A stretch of 61,101 bases of DNA from an uncultured Flavobacteriales bacterium (lineage in GTDB: Bacteria; Bacteroidota; Bacteroidia; Flavobacteriales_E; Vicingaceae), in contig CAJQLW010000058.1 in assembly GCA_905479325.1 (NCBI GenBank), forward strand, positions 1-61,101, given 5' to 3'. The notes beneath the pieces are model-generated. The model was given only the letters and a program-made list of their open reading frames with translations, was not told the origin of the DNA and did not search any database. This document shows, in pieces, positions 16,920 through 25,948 of the stretch (its first letter is position 1; each line of letters begins with the position of its first letter). A program made the translations under genes and the position numbers.

Positions 16920-18400
16920 GACATTCGCTCACGACTTGTAAAATCTGAGTCATTCGTATGTGTTTTTACCAATCTGTACTTTTCAGCAACCACCTGCGGA
17001 TGCTTGCGGTGTCCCCATATTTTATCTCTCGCTTTAGCTGCAGCTTTTTCCAAGTCTACAATTGGCAGTGGATAATCATTTCCCAACTTAAATTCATAAA
17101 GCATTTCTTCAATGGGAGTCAACTTCCACGGCTCGTGCAGAAACTCTACAGGAAGTGCATTTAATTCAGGCACCCATTTTTTGATAAATATTCCTTCTGT
17201 GTCATTGTCTTTCGATTGTTTTACAGGATTATACATTCGAATGGTATTAATTCCTGTAGTACCGGCCTGCATTTGAATTTGTGGATAGTGAATGCCAGGT
17301 TCATAATCTAAAAAGTTTTGCCCTAAATGAGAAGTAATTAATCTCCAATCTAAATCCAAATGATGGCAGGCAAAAGAAACTAACATAGCACGCATTCTAA
17401 AATTAATCCATCCGGTTTGAATCAAGGCTCGCATATTGGCATCAATCATTGGGAAACCCGTTTCCCCCTTTTTCCATGCCTCTAATTTTTTAAGATCATT
17501 CTCATGTTCTAAAAGTTCATACCCTCTATTTATGCACTTCTTTTCATAATCTACCTCTACTTCAAATTTTTGAATAAAGTGGCAATGCCATTTCAAACGA
17601 AGCATCATGTTTTCAAAATTCCTGCCATGCCTTTTTCTATTCGGGTGCGCATGCACGTAGTGAAGAACTTGCTTAACAGATAAATTACCCCAGGTTAAAT
17701 AAGGAGAAACTCGACTGCAAGAAGTTCTACTTAACAAAGGTTTCGAAATATTACTGCTATACGACTTACCTCTTTCTTCGCAAAAAGACTTGAGGTATTT
17801 CCAAGCATTTTCCTCGCCTGCGGGCTGAAAATTATGTGGCAAATTGGCAATTTGTTTTTGAAAACCCGCATCTAAAGGAAACGTATTTTTAAACCCGATT
17901 GGGCTTGATTTTGCAAACTTATTTTCTATAATGGATTCACTCATGGTAGCACTCCATTGATCGTTCCATCCTTTTCTATTTTTTATACCACGAACAATGG
18001 CGTCTCGCTGAAATTCAGTCCATATAACTTCGCACTTTTTGAGAAGACTCTTGATGCGCTTATCACGATTCCATGTAAGCATTACACCACTTTCTTGATA
18101 ACTGTATACTGTGTTTATTTCAAACTGATTAAGAATTGCATTAAAACCTTCTTCTGCATTGCAGTGCATCAACTCTACCTTTTTTCCAACATTGCAGAGC
18201 TGAGCGTTCATAGACTGTACGCTTGCATAAATAAATTGCAAATGCCGACTTGAAGTTGCCGGATGAGAAATTAAAGTTGGTTCGAAGAAATAAACGATGA
18301 GATAGGGCAACCCGTTATTTTCAGCAGCAGCAAAAGCCTCGTGATCATTCAATCTCAAATCTTTCTTTAACCAAACAACATTAATTTTCTCCTTTGCCAT
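16916..18400 (-). CDS. Cryptochrome/deoxyribodipyrimidine photolyase
   Basis: 494 residues from the ATG at 18400; a TTG two codons earlier is less likely. The N-terminal alpha/beta antenna domain starts [17 protein letters not shown] (residues ~6-130). The C-terminal FAD domain contains [19 protein letters not shown] (the family GxTGxPxVDAxMRxL), then the [18 protein letters not shown] region, and [20 protein letters not shown] near 395. These proteins repair UV-induced DNA lesions with light, or sense blue light. The [12 protein letters not shown] motif is common in a Bacteroidota/Proteobacteria subgroup outside classical class I. No photolyase partner genes lie nearby. Confidence 0.9.
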   Translation of the reverse strand: MAKEKINVVWLKKDLRLNDHEAFAAAENNGLPYLIVYFFEPTLISHPATSSRHLQFIYASVQSMNAQLCNVGKKVELMHCNAEEGFNAILNQFEINTVYSYQESGVMLTWNRDKRIKSLLKKCEVIWTEFQRDAIVRGIKNRKGWNDQWSATMSESIIENKFAKSSPIGFKNTFPLDAGFQKQIANLPHNFQPAGEENAWKYLKSFCEERGKSYSSNISKPLLSRTSCSRVSPYLTWGNLSVKQVLHYVHAHPNRKRHGRNFENMMLRLKWHCHFIQKFEVEVDYEKKCINRGYELLEHENDLKKLEAWKKGETGFPMIDANMRALIQTGWINFRMRAMLVSFACHHLDLDWRLITSHLGQNFLDYEPGIHYPQIQMQAGTTGINTIRMYNPVKQSKDNDTEGIFIKKWVPELNALPVEFLHEPWKLTPIEEMLYEFKLGNDYPLPIVDLEKAAAKARDKIWGHRKHPQVVAEKYRLVKTHTNDSDFTSRERMS

Positions 18401-18461
18401 CCACAACTAAACCTCAAAAGAAATAAAAAGTTGTGAAATGTGCAGGAGTAAAAATTTATTG

Positions 18462-18469
18462 TAGTTTTG
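18462..18469 (+). promoter_or_regulatory. -7 box of tetR-SDR-MBL operon
   Basis: TAGTTTTG is an exact TAnnTTTG match. It ends directly at the inverted repeat of the operator and 17 nt before the tetR ATG. Confidence 0.55.
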
Positions 18470-18487
18470 TAAGTGATTACTCACTTA
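18470..18487 (+). promoter_or_regulatory. TetR operator overlapping the tetR start codon
   Basis: TAAGTGA-TTAC-TCACTTA is a perfect 7+4+7 inverted repeat. It abuts the -7 box and reaches the A of the tetR ATG. Palindromes with AGTGA half sites are typical of TetR-family autorepressors, so the product of the next gene is the likely ligand. Confidence 0.65.
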
Positions 18488-19008
18488 TGAAATCGAAAAA
18501 AGAAATTATTCTAGATACCGCGCTTGACCTTTTTGCAAAGAAAGGCTACACAGCAACCTCAACCGCAAAAATTGCTAAACAGGCAGGTGTTTCCGAAGGC
18601 CTTATTTTTAGACACTTTTCTAATAAAGATGGGCTACTAAATGCGATTATGGAATTGGGCAAAGAAAAAGGGCAAGCACTTTTCAACTTGATACAAGAAT
18701 TTGATACGGCCAAAGACCAGTTGAGATACATTCTTCAAATCCCTTTTCAAATTCCTATTGAAGAGCATTCATTTTGGAAATTACTATATGCGTTAAAATG
18801 GCAAGCAGATAGTTACGATGAAGAAATATCAAGCCAATTAAGCGTTGAACTTGTTGAGATTTTTAAAAAACTAGGATATGAAAATTGCGAGCTAGAAGCA
18901 AGCTATGTTATGTTGTTATTCGACGGTATGGCAACTTCGGTTCTTTTAAAAAGCCACAAAGACCAAAAAGAGATTCAACAACTGATTTTAAAAAAATACA
19001 ACCTATAA
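18487..19008 (+). CDS. TetR/AcrR-family transcriptional regulator
   Basis: 173 residues from the ATG at 18487, chosen because the N-terminus MKSKKEIILDTALDLFAKKG is the usual TetR start and an operator lies just before it. Residues ~5-52 form the helix-turn-helix (TSTAKIAKQAGVSEGLIFRHFSNKDGL). The helical C-terminal ligand domain follows. It probably represses its own operon through the 18-bp palindrome. The inducer is unknown. The following SDR gene begins 4 nt after its stop, and an MBL-fold gene follows, so these are likely its targets. Confidence 0.92.
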   Translation: MKSKKEIILDTALDLFAKKGYTATSTAKIAKQAGVSEGLIFRHFSNKDGLLNAIMELGKEKGQALFNLIQEFDTAKDQLRYILQIPFQIPIEEHSFWKLLYALKWQADSYDEEISSQLSVELVEIFKKLGYENCELEASYVMLLFDGMATSVLLKSHKDQKEIQQLILKKYNL

Positions 19009-19012
19009 ACAC

Positions 19013-19831
19013 ATGATAAAGAAAGTTATATTAATAACAGGAGCTTCTTCTGGAATTGGAAAAGAATCCGCTCAAAAGCTCATTGCTGAAGGGCACAAAG
19101 TATATGCTGCGGCTAGAAGAGTTGACAAAATGAAAGACTTGGAGAAATTGGGTGCAACTGCCATTGAAATGGACATAACCATAGATGATGATATTATAAA
19201 TGCTGTAAATACAGTTATTACAGCCGAGGGAAAAATTGACGTATTGATAAACAATGCAGGTTATGCAATTTATGGTGCCATGGAAGACACTACTATTGAA
19301 GACGCCAGAAGACAATTTGAAGTGAACCTTTTTGGACTAGCGAGAATTACCCAACTCGTTCTTCCTCATATGAGAGAGAAAAAAACGGGCACTATTATCA
19401 ACATGAGTAGCATGGGAGGTAAAATGTACATTCCTTTTGGCAGTTGGTACCATGGCACAAAACACGCCTTAGAAGGTTGGTCTGATTGTTTAAGAACTGA
19501 ACTAAAGCAATTTGGAATTAAAGTCGTTATTGTGGAGCCGGGTGGCATTAAAACAGAATTTGATGATGTAATGCTACAACCAATGATTGATCGATCGGGA
19601 GATGGACCTTACGCCGAATTAACTAAAAAAGTGGTGAAAGGTGTGAAAGACACGTATCACGGAACAAGAGCTTCCCACCCATCGGTAATTGCGAATTGTA
19701 TTTCTAAGGCTGTAAACTCAAACAAACCTAAAACAAGATATAGAGCGGGATACATGGCTAAGCCGGCTGTTTTCATCAGAACATTTTTGGGCGATAAGGT
19801 TTGGGATTGGTTGGTAATGAAAGCTGCCTAA
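19013..19831 (+). CDS. Short-chain dehydrogenase/reductase (SDR)
   Basis: 272 residues, a classical SDR. The cofactor loop TGASSGIG is at 9-16, NNAG at 80-83 and the catalytic YxxxK at Tyr146/Lys150, preceded by a Ser-rich strand (NMSSMGG). It oxidises or reduces a carbonyl or alcohol with NAD(P)(H). The substrate cannot be told; the C-terminal extension (to 272) resembles SDRs acting on retinoid- or steroid-like compounds in loose homology only. It is the second gene of the TetR-regulated operon, with 2 nt to the next ATG. Confidence 0.9.
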   Translation: MIKKVILITGASSGIGKESAQKLIAEGHKVYAAARRVDKMKDLEKLGATAIEMDITIDDDIINAVNTVITAEGKIDVLINNAGYAIYGAMEDTTIEDARRQFEVNLFGLARITQLVLPHMREKKTGTIINMSSMGGKMYIPFGSWYHGTKHALEGWSDCLRTELKQFGIKVVIVEPGGIKTEFDDVMLQPMIDRSGDGPYAELTKKVVKGVKDTYHGTRASHPSVIANCISKAVNSNKPKTRYRAGYMAKPAVFIRTFLGDKVWDWLVMKAA

Positions 19832-19833
19832 TC

Positions 19834-20961
19834 ATGTTAAAAAAAATAGTAAAAATGATCGGAATAATTATTGGCTCTGCCGTTATCACACTTCTTGTGG
19901 TGGGAATTCTATTTGTGAATTTGAGTCCTGAGTTTGGCGGCAAACCAACTGAGGCAGACAAAACAAGATATTCAAAATCAAAAAACTTTAAAGATGGAAA
20001 GTTTGAGAACCTGAATAAAGCTAACATGGATATGAGTTTTAAACAAACCGTAACTACCATGATAGATTTTATAAAAGGTACGCCCAACGCAAGACCAAGT
20101 TTCAACTTGCCTGTTGAAAAAGTAGATTCTTTAAATTGGGAGCAAAATGATTCTACCAATCGTTTAGTTTAGTTTGGGCATTCCTCATTCCTTTTTAAAT
20201 TAGATGGTAAAAACATTCTTTTAGACCCTATGCTTGGAGAAGTCCCTGCTCCACATCCTTGGCTTGGTGGAAAGAGATATTCTAAAGAATTACCAATTGA
20301 AATCCAAAAACTACCCAAAATTGATGTCGTTTTAATTTCTCACGACCATTATGACCATTTAGATTACGGAAGCATTCAATTACTAAAAGATAAAGTAAAT
20401 CAGTTTATGGTGCCAATGGGCGTAGGTGCGCATTTGAAAGAATGGGGTATAGCAGATCATCAAATACAAGAATTTGACTGGTGGCAAGAAACCACTTATG
20501 AGTACATAGGTATTGCTTTCGCACCCTCTCGACATTTTTCTGGTAGAGGCTTAACCGATCGTTTTTCAACCTTGTGGGGAAGTTGGGTAATAAAAGGACG
20601 GAATAAAAACCTATACTTTAGCGGTGATAGTGGTTATGGCGAACACTTTAAGACAATTGGAGAAAAGTTTGGGCCGTTCGATTTTGCCATGATGGAGTGC
20701 GGACAATACAACGAAAAATGGGCGGACATACACATGATGCCCGAAGAAACGGTGCAAGCCGCAATTGATGTTAAAAGCAAAATTACCATGCCGATACATT
20801 GGGGTGCATTCACTTTGTCGCTTCATACTTGGACCGACCCTGTTGAGCGTTTCACCTTAAAATCGAATGAGCTTAATGTAGAACACCTAATCCCTATTAT
20901 TGGTGAAGAAATAGACTTAATGACACTAACATCTGAGCACATGAATTGGTGGAAAAAGTAA
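19834..20961 (+). pseudogene. MBL-fold hydrolase (NAPE-PLD/RomA-like) interrupted by in-frame amber codon
   Basis: One frame of 375 codons with a single TAG at 20170-20172. Upstream of it are 112 residues with an N-terminal membrane segment. Downstream are the beta-lactamase-fold zinc motifs SHDHYDHLDYGS, PSRHFSGRG, FSGDSGYGEH and IHWGAFTLSLHTW. The amber codon sits exactly where the family has the Trp of a W-x-GHS strand (here FGHSSFLFKLDGKNILLDP follows), so it is a TGG-to-TAG change. All zinc ligands are in the second half, so the truncated 112-residue product should be inactive. It is either a recent pseudogene, a sequencing error or a readthrough site. It is the last gene of the TetR-SDR operon. 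Confidence 0.8.
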
Positions 20962-20988
20962 TTAATTAAACATTTTTTAAAAATGCAG

Positions 20989-21036
20989 AAACGTGAGGCT
21001 GTTCATATAATTTAACAGTGCTCACGTTTTTCTTTT
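20989..21036. terminator. Terminator between MBL gene and flavoprotein gene
   Basis: AAACGTGAG / CTCACGTTT forms a 9-bp stem, extended inside by GCTGTT/AACAGT, followed by a T run (21027-21037). It separates two convergent genes. Confidence 0.75.
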
Positions 21037-22251
21037 TTATAAAGTAGCTAGTTTTTCTGAGATCGCATCTGCAACCAAAAAACCTCCTGTCCAAGCCGCT
21101 TGGAAATTAAATCCTCCTGTAAACCCATCAATATTCAATACTTCACCTGAAAAGAATAAATTTTCGACCAGTTTACTTTCCATAGTTTTTATTTGCACTT
21201 CTTTCAGCTCCACACCTCCACAGGTAACAAACTCTTCTTTAAAAGTAGTTTTGCCATTGGCTGTATAGTCATCTTTAGAAAGTAGTTGAATCAACTTTTC
21301 AATTTCTAACTTATTCAAATCGGCCCAACGCTTTTTGCTATCTATATTGCCCTTGGTTAATAAGTACATCCAAAATCGATTTGGGAAACTTTCTATTTTT
21401 GTGTTAGCCAATTGTGCGCTAGCTTTTGACCTGCGCAAGTCAGCAACTAATTCTTCTGCGTTGGGCATCCACTCTACTTCATAGTTGAACTGATACGACT
21501 GATTAAATAACAGTTGAGCAGCTTTGGCAGATAGCTTTAAAATAACCGGCCCGCTCATTCCCCAATGGGTGAATAAAACAGGTCCATATTCCTCGTGCTT
21601 CGTGCCAACAATCTTTACGGTTGCATTTAAGGCCAAGCCCATTAATTGATTTGAAGCGTGCTTTTTTAAATTAAACGTAAACAAACTTGGTATAGGATTT
21701 ACAATGGTATGCCCCAGTTCGCTAATCCACTGGTAGTGCTTTAATTTAGAATTTCCGCCAACTGCCAGAACTACGTAATCTGCTTGAAGCTTGCCATGGT
21801 TGGTCATTAGACGAAACGCTTCATCTACTTTCTGAATTTTTTGAACTTCTGTAGAGAGTTGCACTTCTATACCTAATCGTTTTACCTCCTTTTGAAAACA
21901 ATCGATAATGGTTTGAGATGAATTTGAAACTGGAAACATTCTGCCGTCATCTTCCATTTTCAACTCGACTCCCCTTTCAGAAAACCAAGCGATTGTATCG
22001 CCTGTCATAAACGTATGAAAAGGGCCTAATAATTCTCGCTCTCCCCGCGGATAGTATTTCGATAATTCCTTCGGAACAAAACAAGCGTGTGTAACATTGC
22101 ACCTTCCACCACCGCTTACCTTTACTTTTGATAGGGTTTTTGTTGTTTTCTCTAAAATTACAACCTTCACATTCGCGGCCTTATCAGCAATATTAATTGC
22201 TGAAAAATAACCTGCGGCACCTCCTCCAATTACAACAACTGTTCTATTCAT
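21037..22251 (-). CDS. NAD(P)/FAD-dependent oxidoreductase, HI0933/YhiN family
   Basis: 404 residues. The N-terminal Rossmann motif is VVIGGGAAGYFSAINIA (7-23). A GGGRCNVTHAC block near 47-57 and a C-terminal FSGEVLNIDGFTGGFNFQAAWTGG are characteristic of the HI0933-like flavoproteins. Conserved in many bacteria, its physiological reaction is not settled. The gene is a single minus-strand unit, divergent from the antiporter gene. A near-consensus TTTCTTTG lies 4 nt before its ATG. Confidence 0.88.
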   Translation of the reverse strand: MNRTVVVIGGGAAGYFSAINIADKAANVKVVILEKTTKTLSKVKVSGGGRCNVTHACFVPKELSKYYPRGERELLGPFHTFMTGDTIAWFSERGVELKMEDDGRMFPVSNSSQTIIDCFQKEVKRLGIEVQLSTEVQKIQKVDEAFRLMTNHGKLQADYVVLAVGGNSKLKHYQWISELGHTIVNPIPSLFTFNLKKHASNQLMGLALNATVKIVGTKHEEYGPVLFTHWGMSGPVILKLSAKAAQLLFNQSYQFNYEVEWMPNAEELVADLRRSKASAQLANTKIESFPNRFWMYLLTKGNIDSKKRWADLNKLEIEKLIQLLSKDDYTANGKTTFKEEFVTCGGVELKEVQIKTMESKLVENLFFSGEVLNIDGFTGGFNFQAAWTGGFLVADAISEKLATL

Positions 22252-22325
22252 AATTCAAAGAAACTTAAACCAATTCGTTTAATCCAAAAAGAAATGCAGG
22301 CATTTCTATATTTTTACGGTCTATT

Positions 22326-24218
22326 ATGAGATTTCTACTATATTCATTTCTATTCTTTCTGACAAGCATAAGTTGTTTTTCTCAAGAACATCACTTTATA
22401 GCAGAAGAAAACATTATTATTCAACATGTTGAACATGAATTAAAGCTAGTCAACTTACCATCTAGTTGCTCTAATTGCACAGTTCTAATCAATGGTAAAA
22501 CCACAGAACTTATTGTAAATGAAGCGGGAGAAAGTCTTGTAAACATTTCATTAGAGGAGTCAGCTAGTGTTTCTGTATCAACTGGAGATGTAATTTTTCC
22601 CGATACTATTAATGTTATTCCATTGTGGTTATCAATCATCCCGCCGTTGCTAGCTATTTTTCTGGCACTAGTATTTAAAGAAGTAGTAACCTCGTTACTT
22701 GTTGGAATTTTTTCTGGCGTTCTAATCATCAAGTTATACGCCGGCTCTTTTTTCGCAGCACTTTTAGGTTCATTCACAACTATGATTGACACTTACATCT
22801 TAAATTCTTTAAACGATTCTGGTCACCTCTCCATTATCGTATTTTCAACCCTAATTGGGGGAATGGTAAGCGTTATTTCAAAAAATGGAGGAATGCAAGG
22901 AGTTGTGAATCGGATTTCAAAACATGCGACAACTGCCAAAAGCGGGCAGTTGGCAACGTGGTTTTTAGGTATTGCTATCTTTTTTGATGATTACGCAAAT
23001 ACCTTAATTGTAGGCAACACCATGCGTCCAATTACCGATAAACTAAGAATTTCTCGAGAGAAACTGGCCTACTTGGTAGATTCTACTGCGGCACCAATTG
23101 CGGCAATTGCGTTCATTACTACATGGATTGGCGCCGAATTAGGCTATATAGAAAGTGGTATTGAAACGATTCAAGGTCTTGACGAAAGTGTCTATTCCAT
23201 CTTCATATCATCTTTAGCCTATTCCTTCTATCCCATTTTTGCCCTGGTATTTATGCTCATTCTAATTTTAAGAGAGCGCGATTTTGGCCCCATGTATGAA
23301 TCTGAAAAAGAAGCAAGGCTTGGAGAGAAACTAGATGAGTCGACTGTTGTAAAAAACGAAGAATTAGAAGAGTTTACCGCCAAAGAAGGCATAGCATACA
23401 AAGCTTACAATGCTATTGTTCCTGTTTTAGTTGTAATTGCAGGAACAGTTATTGGTTTACTTTACACAGGCTGGGATCAAACTATAATGGATGATTCTAC
23501 TCTGTCGTTCGGTCGAAAAATTTCAACAATTATTGGGAACGCAGATTCATACAAAGCATTATTATGGTCATCATTAGCAGGACTTTTTATGGCAATTGTG
23601 TTGTCGGTTAGCCAAAAGCTTTTAAACATTCACCAATCTATAAACGCAGCGATAAGCGGTTTTAAAACAATGCTGACTGCTATTATTATTTTAGTATTGG
23701 CTTGGTCGTTAGCATTGGTAATTGAAGATTTGCACACTGCAGACTTCCTTACTTCTATTATGTCTGATAATGTCAGTCCTTACTTTGTGCCAACATTAAC
23801 TTTCTTGCTGGCGGCAGTTGTAGCATTTTCAACCGGTTCATCTTGGGGCACAATGGCCATACTTTATCCTTTAATGTTACCATCTTCTTGGGCTATTTGT
23901 TTAGCTGCAGGAATGCCTGAGGCCGAAACCCTTGCAATATTTCACAATGTAGTTGCTTGTGTTTTAGCCGGAGCTGTACTTGGCGACCATTGCTCGCCCA
24001 TATCAGACACAACCATATTAAGCTCACTAGCAAGCTCATGCAACCACATTTCTCACGTAAGAACACAAATGCCTTATGCTTTAACAGTTGGTTCGGTTGC
24101 CATTATTTTCGGAACTATTCCTGCTGCTTTTGGCATTCCCTTTTGGGTTACGGTACCCTTAGGTATACTGATGCTTTACCTTATCATCGGTAAAATTGGG
24201 AAGAGAATTGACATCTAA
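22326..24218 (+). CDS. Na+/H+ antiporter NhaC-family protein with periplasmic N-terminal domain
   Basis: 630 residues. A signal peptide (residues 1-~20, ending CFSQ) and a ~75-residue periplasmic segment precede the transport domain. That domain starts near residue 95 (NVIPLWLSIIPPLLAIFLAL) and carries about ten transmembrane segments. Conserved antiporter features include IFFDDYANTLIVGNTMRPITDK and a DHCSPISDTTILSS motif near 555. Relatives exchange Na+ or malate/lactate with protons. A TATATTTT box (22307-22314) is a possible -7 element. The extra N-terminal domain is not found in the shortest NhaC proteins and has no recognised fold. Confidence 0.88.
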   Translation: MRFLLYSFLFFLTSISCFSQEHHFIAEENIIIQHVEHELKLVNLPSSCSNCTVLINGKTTELIVNEAGESLVNISLEESASVSVSTGDVIFPDTINVIPLWLSIIPPLLAIFLALVFKEVVTSLLVGIFSGVLIIKLYAGSFFAALLGSFTTMIDTYILNSLNDSGHLSIIVFSTLIGGMVSVISKNGGMQGVVNRISKHATTAKSGQLATWFLGIAIFFDDYANTLIVGNTMRPITDKLRISREKLAYLVDSTAAPIAAIAFITTWIGAELGYIESGIETIQGLDESVYSIFISSLAYSFYPIFALVFMLILILRERDFGPMYESEKEARLGEKLDESTVVKNEELEEFTAKEGIAYKAYNAIVPVLVVIAGTVIGLLYTGWDQTIMDDSTLSFGRKISTIIGNADSYKALLWSSLAGLFMAIVLSVSQKLLNIHQSINAAISGFKTMLTAIIILVLAWSLALVIEDLHTADFLTSIMSDNVSPYFVPTLTFLLAAVVAFSTGSSWGTMAILYPLMLPSSWAICLAAGMPEAETLAIFHNVVACVLAGAVLGDHCSPISDTTILSSLASSCNHISHVRTQMPYALTVGSVAIIFGTIPAAFGIPFWVTVPLGILMLYLIIGKIGKRIDI

Positions 24219-24303
24219 GTTCATCCAAAATTATTCACACAAGTTAACATTAGAGGGTTAATAACTTCAACCAATTCCTCCTGATAACGCTAGTAGCTTT
24301 AGA

Positions 24304-24311
24304 TAGCTTTG
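24304..24311 (+). promoter_or_regulatory. -7 box of SPOR-protein gene
   Basis: TAGCTTTG matches TAnnTTTG, 58 nt upstream of the ATG at 24370. A partial duplicate TAGCTTTA stands 10 nt before it. No clear -33 element. Confidence 0.4.
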
Positions 24312-24369
24312 AATTATAAGTTTTCAACATACTGTTGATAACCTCAAATTCGACTAAAAGCAATTAAGC

Positions 24370-25896
24370 ATGACTAAGATATTTCTCGTTAGCATCAACA
24401 TTCTTATGGTGTTTGCCATAAAAATTTTCTTTGGTGGAGACGTTAAAGTTGTACAGCAGATGCAAGACACCATTAACCTCGGAGATACTTTAAATGTTAC
24501 CTTAGAGATTACTAAAGGAGATCGAGAAGGCTTCGCAAAGTGGCAGCAATCTATTCCTGAAGGCTTTATAGCAACAGCAGTTGAAATGAATGGAGCCACA
24601 TTCTCATTTAAAAATCAAGAAATTAAGGTAATTTGGATGGAATTGCCGACTACTGAAACGTTCACTATCAAATATAACATTGAGACAAGTGAAACTGTTT
24701 CTGGCGAACATAATTTAAGTGGAAAATTCTCCTATATTGAAGAAAACGAAAGAAAAGACATTAGCTCCGAAACATTTATTTTAACCATAGATGATAAGGT
24801 GCTAGCAAGCAACGAAACACCGGAAGAAGAAGAGAGTTTAGTAAATACTGAGATTGAACAAACCGAAAATATAGAACCAATAACAACAGCAAACGCAATT
24901 AATGAAGAACCTACAGCAGAAGTTATTGAGCCAAAGGTGACACTTAAAAATGAAGCAACTACTTCAAATACCAAGTCGAACTCGAACGGCACTATTACTA
25001 CGTTGGCGGCAAGTGGTAAATCACTAGCAATTACTAGAAAAGTTGAACACATTGGAGATGGTAATTACCAAGTCAGTTTAACAGTAGATAAGGGAGCTTT
25101 ATCCAGTTTTGGTAAAATAGAAGAGTACCTTCCACCAGATTATATTGCAACTGCAATCGAAAGTAATGAAGGAATTTTTAGTTTTAAAAATAACGTAATG
25201 AAGGTTCTTTGGATGACCTTACCACAAGAAGAAAGTTTTGAAATAAAGTATGCCATGCAGAGTACCTCAGATGAACTTGATAGTGCTGTACTGCATGGAG
25301 TGTTCTCTTATTTAGATGTAGATCAATCGGTTCAAAACAAATTAGCTCCAACAAAATTTAGAAACTTCTTGGCCGTGCAAGAAGTCCTTGCTGAAAATAA
25401 TACAAGTGAAACCGAACCTAGAACAGAGGATGTAGTAGAAACGGTCAACACTGAGGAAATTGTAGAAGAAGCTCCTAACTCAATAGAAGATGAATCAACT
25501 GAAATAGGAGAGTCAACTAAGAACTCTGAGCCATTATTGACTCAGAGTACAACTACTAATCCAGAAGAAACTGCAGAACAAATAGCTAAAATACCTGCTC
25601 CGGAAACAGCTGTTGCGTACAAAGTTCAAATTGCTGCATCACACAAAGAAGTTGATCAAAGTTATTTTACACAACGCCATAAAATAACCGAGACTGTTTC
25701 AATAGAGTACCACGAAACATGGTATAAATACACGATTGGCTCTTTCCCGATATACAAGCAAGCTCGAGATAAGAGAAATCAAGTTTGGGCGGAAAACAAT
25801 AAAATCAACGACGCTTTTGTAACTGCCTACAATGCCGGAGATCGAATTTCTGTGCAAGAAGCCCTCATGATTAGTAAACAAAAGTGGTTTAAGTAA
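24370..25896 (+). CDS. Periplasmic/envelope protein with duplicated beta domain and SPOR-like C-terminus
   Basis: 508 residues. There is an N-terminal hydrophobic signal or anchor (1-~22). Two similar beta-rich domains (about 30-125 and 220-318) share FSFKNxxxKVxWMxLPxxExFxIKY, with conserved IATA(V/I)E segments 192 residues apart. They are separated by acidic Thr/Glu/Asn linkers. Residues 418-508 are SPOR-like (YKVQIAASHKE...YTIGSFPIYKQAR...AFVTAYNAGDRIS), a module that binds denuded peptidoglycan. I do not recognise the repeat domain. The next gene, 52 nt on, carries the same SPOR-like ending, so the pair probably acts together at the cell wall/outer membrane. Confidence 0.78.
   Translation: MTKIFLVSINILMVFAIKIFFGGDVKVVQQMQDTINLGDTLNVTLEITKGDREGFAKWQQSIPEGFIATAVEMNGATFSFKNQEIKVIWMELPTTETFTIKYNIETSETVSGEHNLSGKFSYIEENERKDISSETFILTIDDKVLASNETPEEEESLVNTEIEQTENIEPITTANAINEEPTAEVIEPKVTLKNEATTSNTKSNSNGTITTLAASGKSLAITRKVEHIGDGNYQVSLTVDKGALSSFGKIEEYLPPDYIATAIESNEGIFSFKNNVMKVLWMTLPQEESFEIKYAMQSTSDELDSAVLHGVFSYLDVDQSVQNKLAPTKFRNFLAVQEVLAENNTSETEPRTEDVVETVNTEEIVEEAPNSIEDESTEIGESTKNSEPLLTQSTTTNPEETAEQIAKIPAPETAVAYKVQIAASHKEVDQSYFTQRHKITETVSIEYHETWYKYTIGSFPIYKQARDKRNQVWAENNKINDAFVTAYNAGDRISVQEALMISKQKWFK
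24457..24744 (+). repeat. Internal protein-coding repeat, copy 1
   Basis: Codes for residues 30-125 of the SPOR protein. It aligns by eye with copy 2 at 25027-25323, most clearly over IATAVEMNGATFSFKN and KVIWMELP. Confidence 0.6.
25027..25323 (+). repeat. Internal protein-coding repeat, copy 2
   Basis: Codes for residues 220-318. Its segments IATAIESNEGIFSFKN and KVLWMTLP correspond to those of copy 1. The nucleotide sequences have diverged, so the duplication is old. Confidence 0.6.
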
Positions 25897-25948
25897 TCTT
25901 ATTAAAAAAATAAGAATTATCTTTAGCCCTTAATTGCAATACTTAATA

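Noticed and set aside
20170-20172. TAG as pyrrolysine or another recoded amino acid
   Set aside because: The expected residue is Trp, no pyl genes or recoding element are visible, and the host group is not known to recode TAG.
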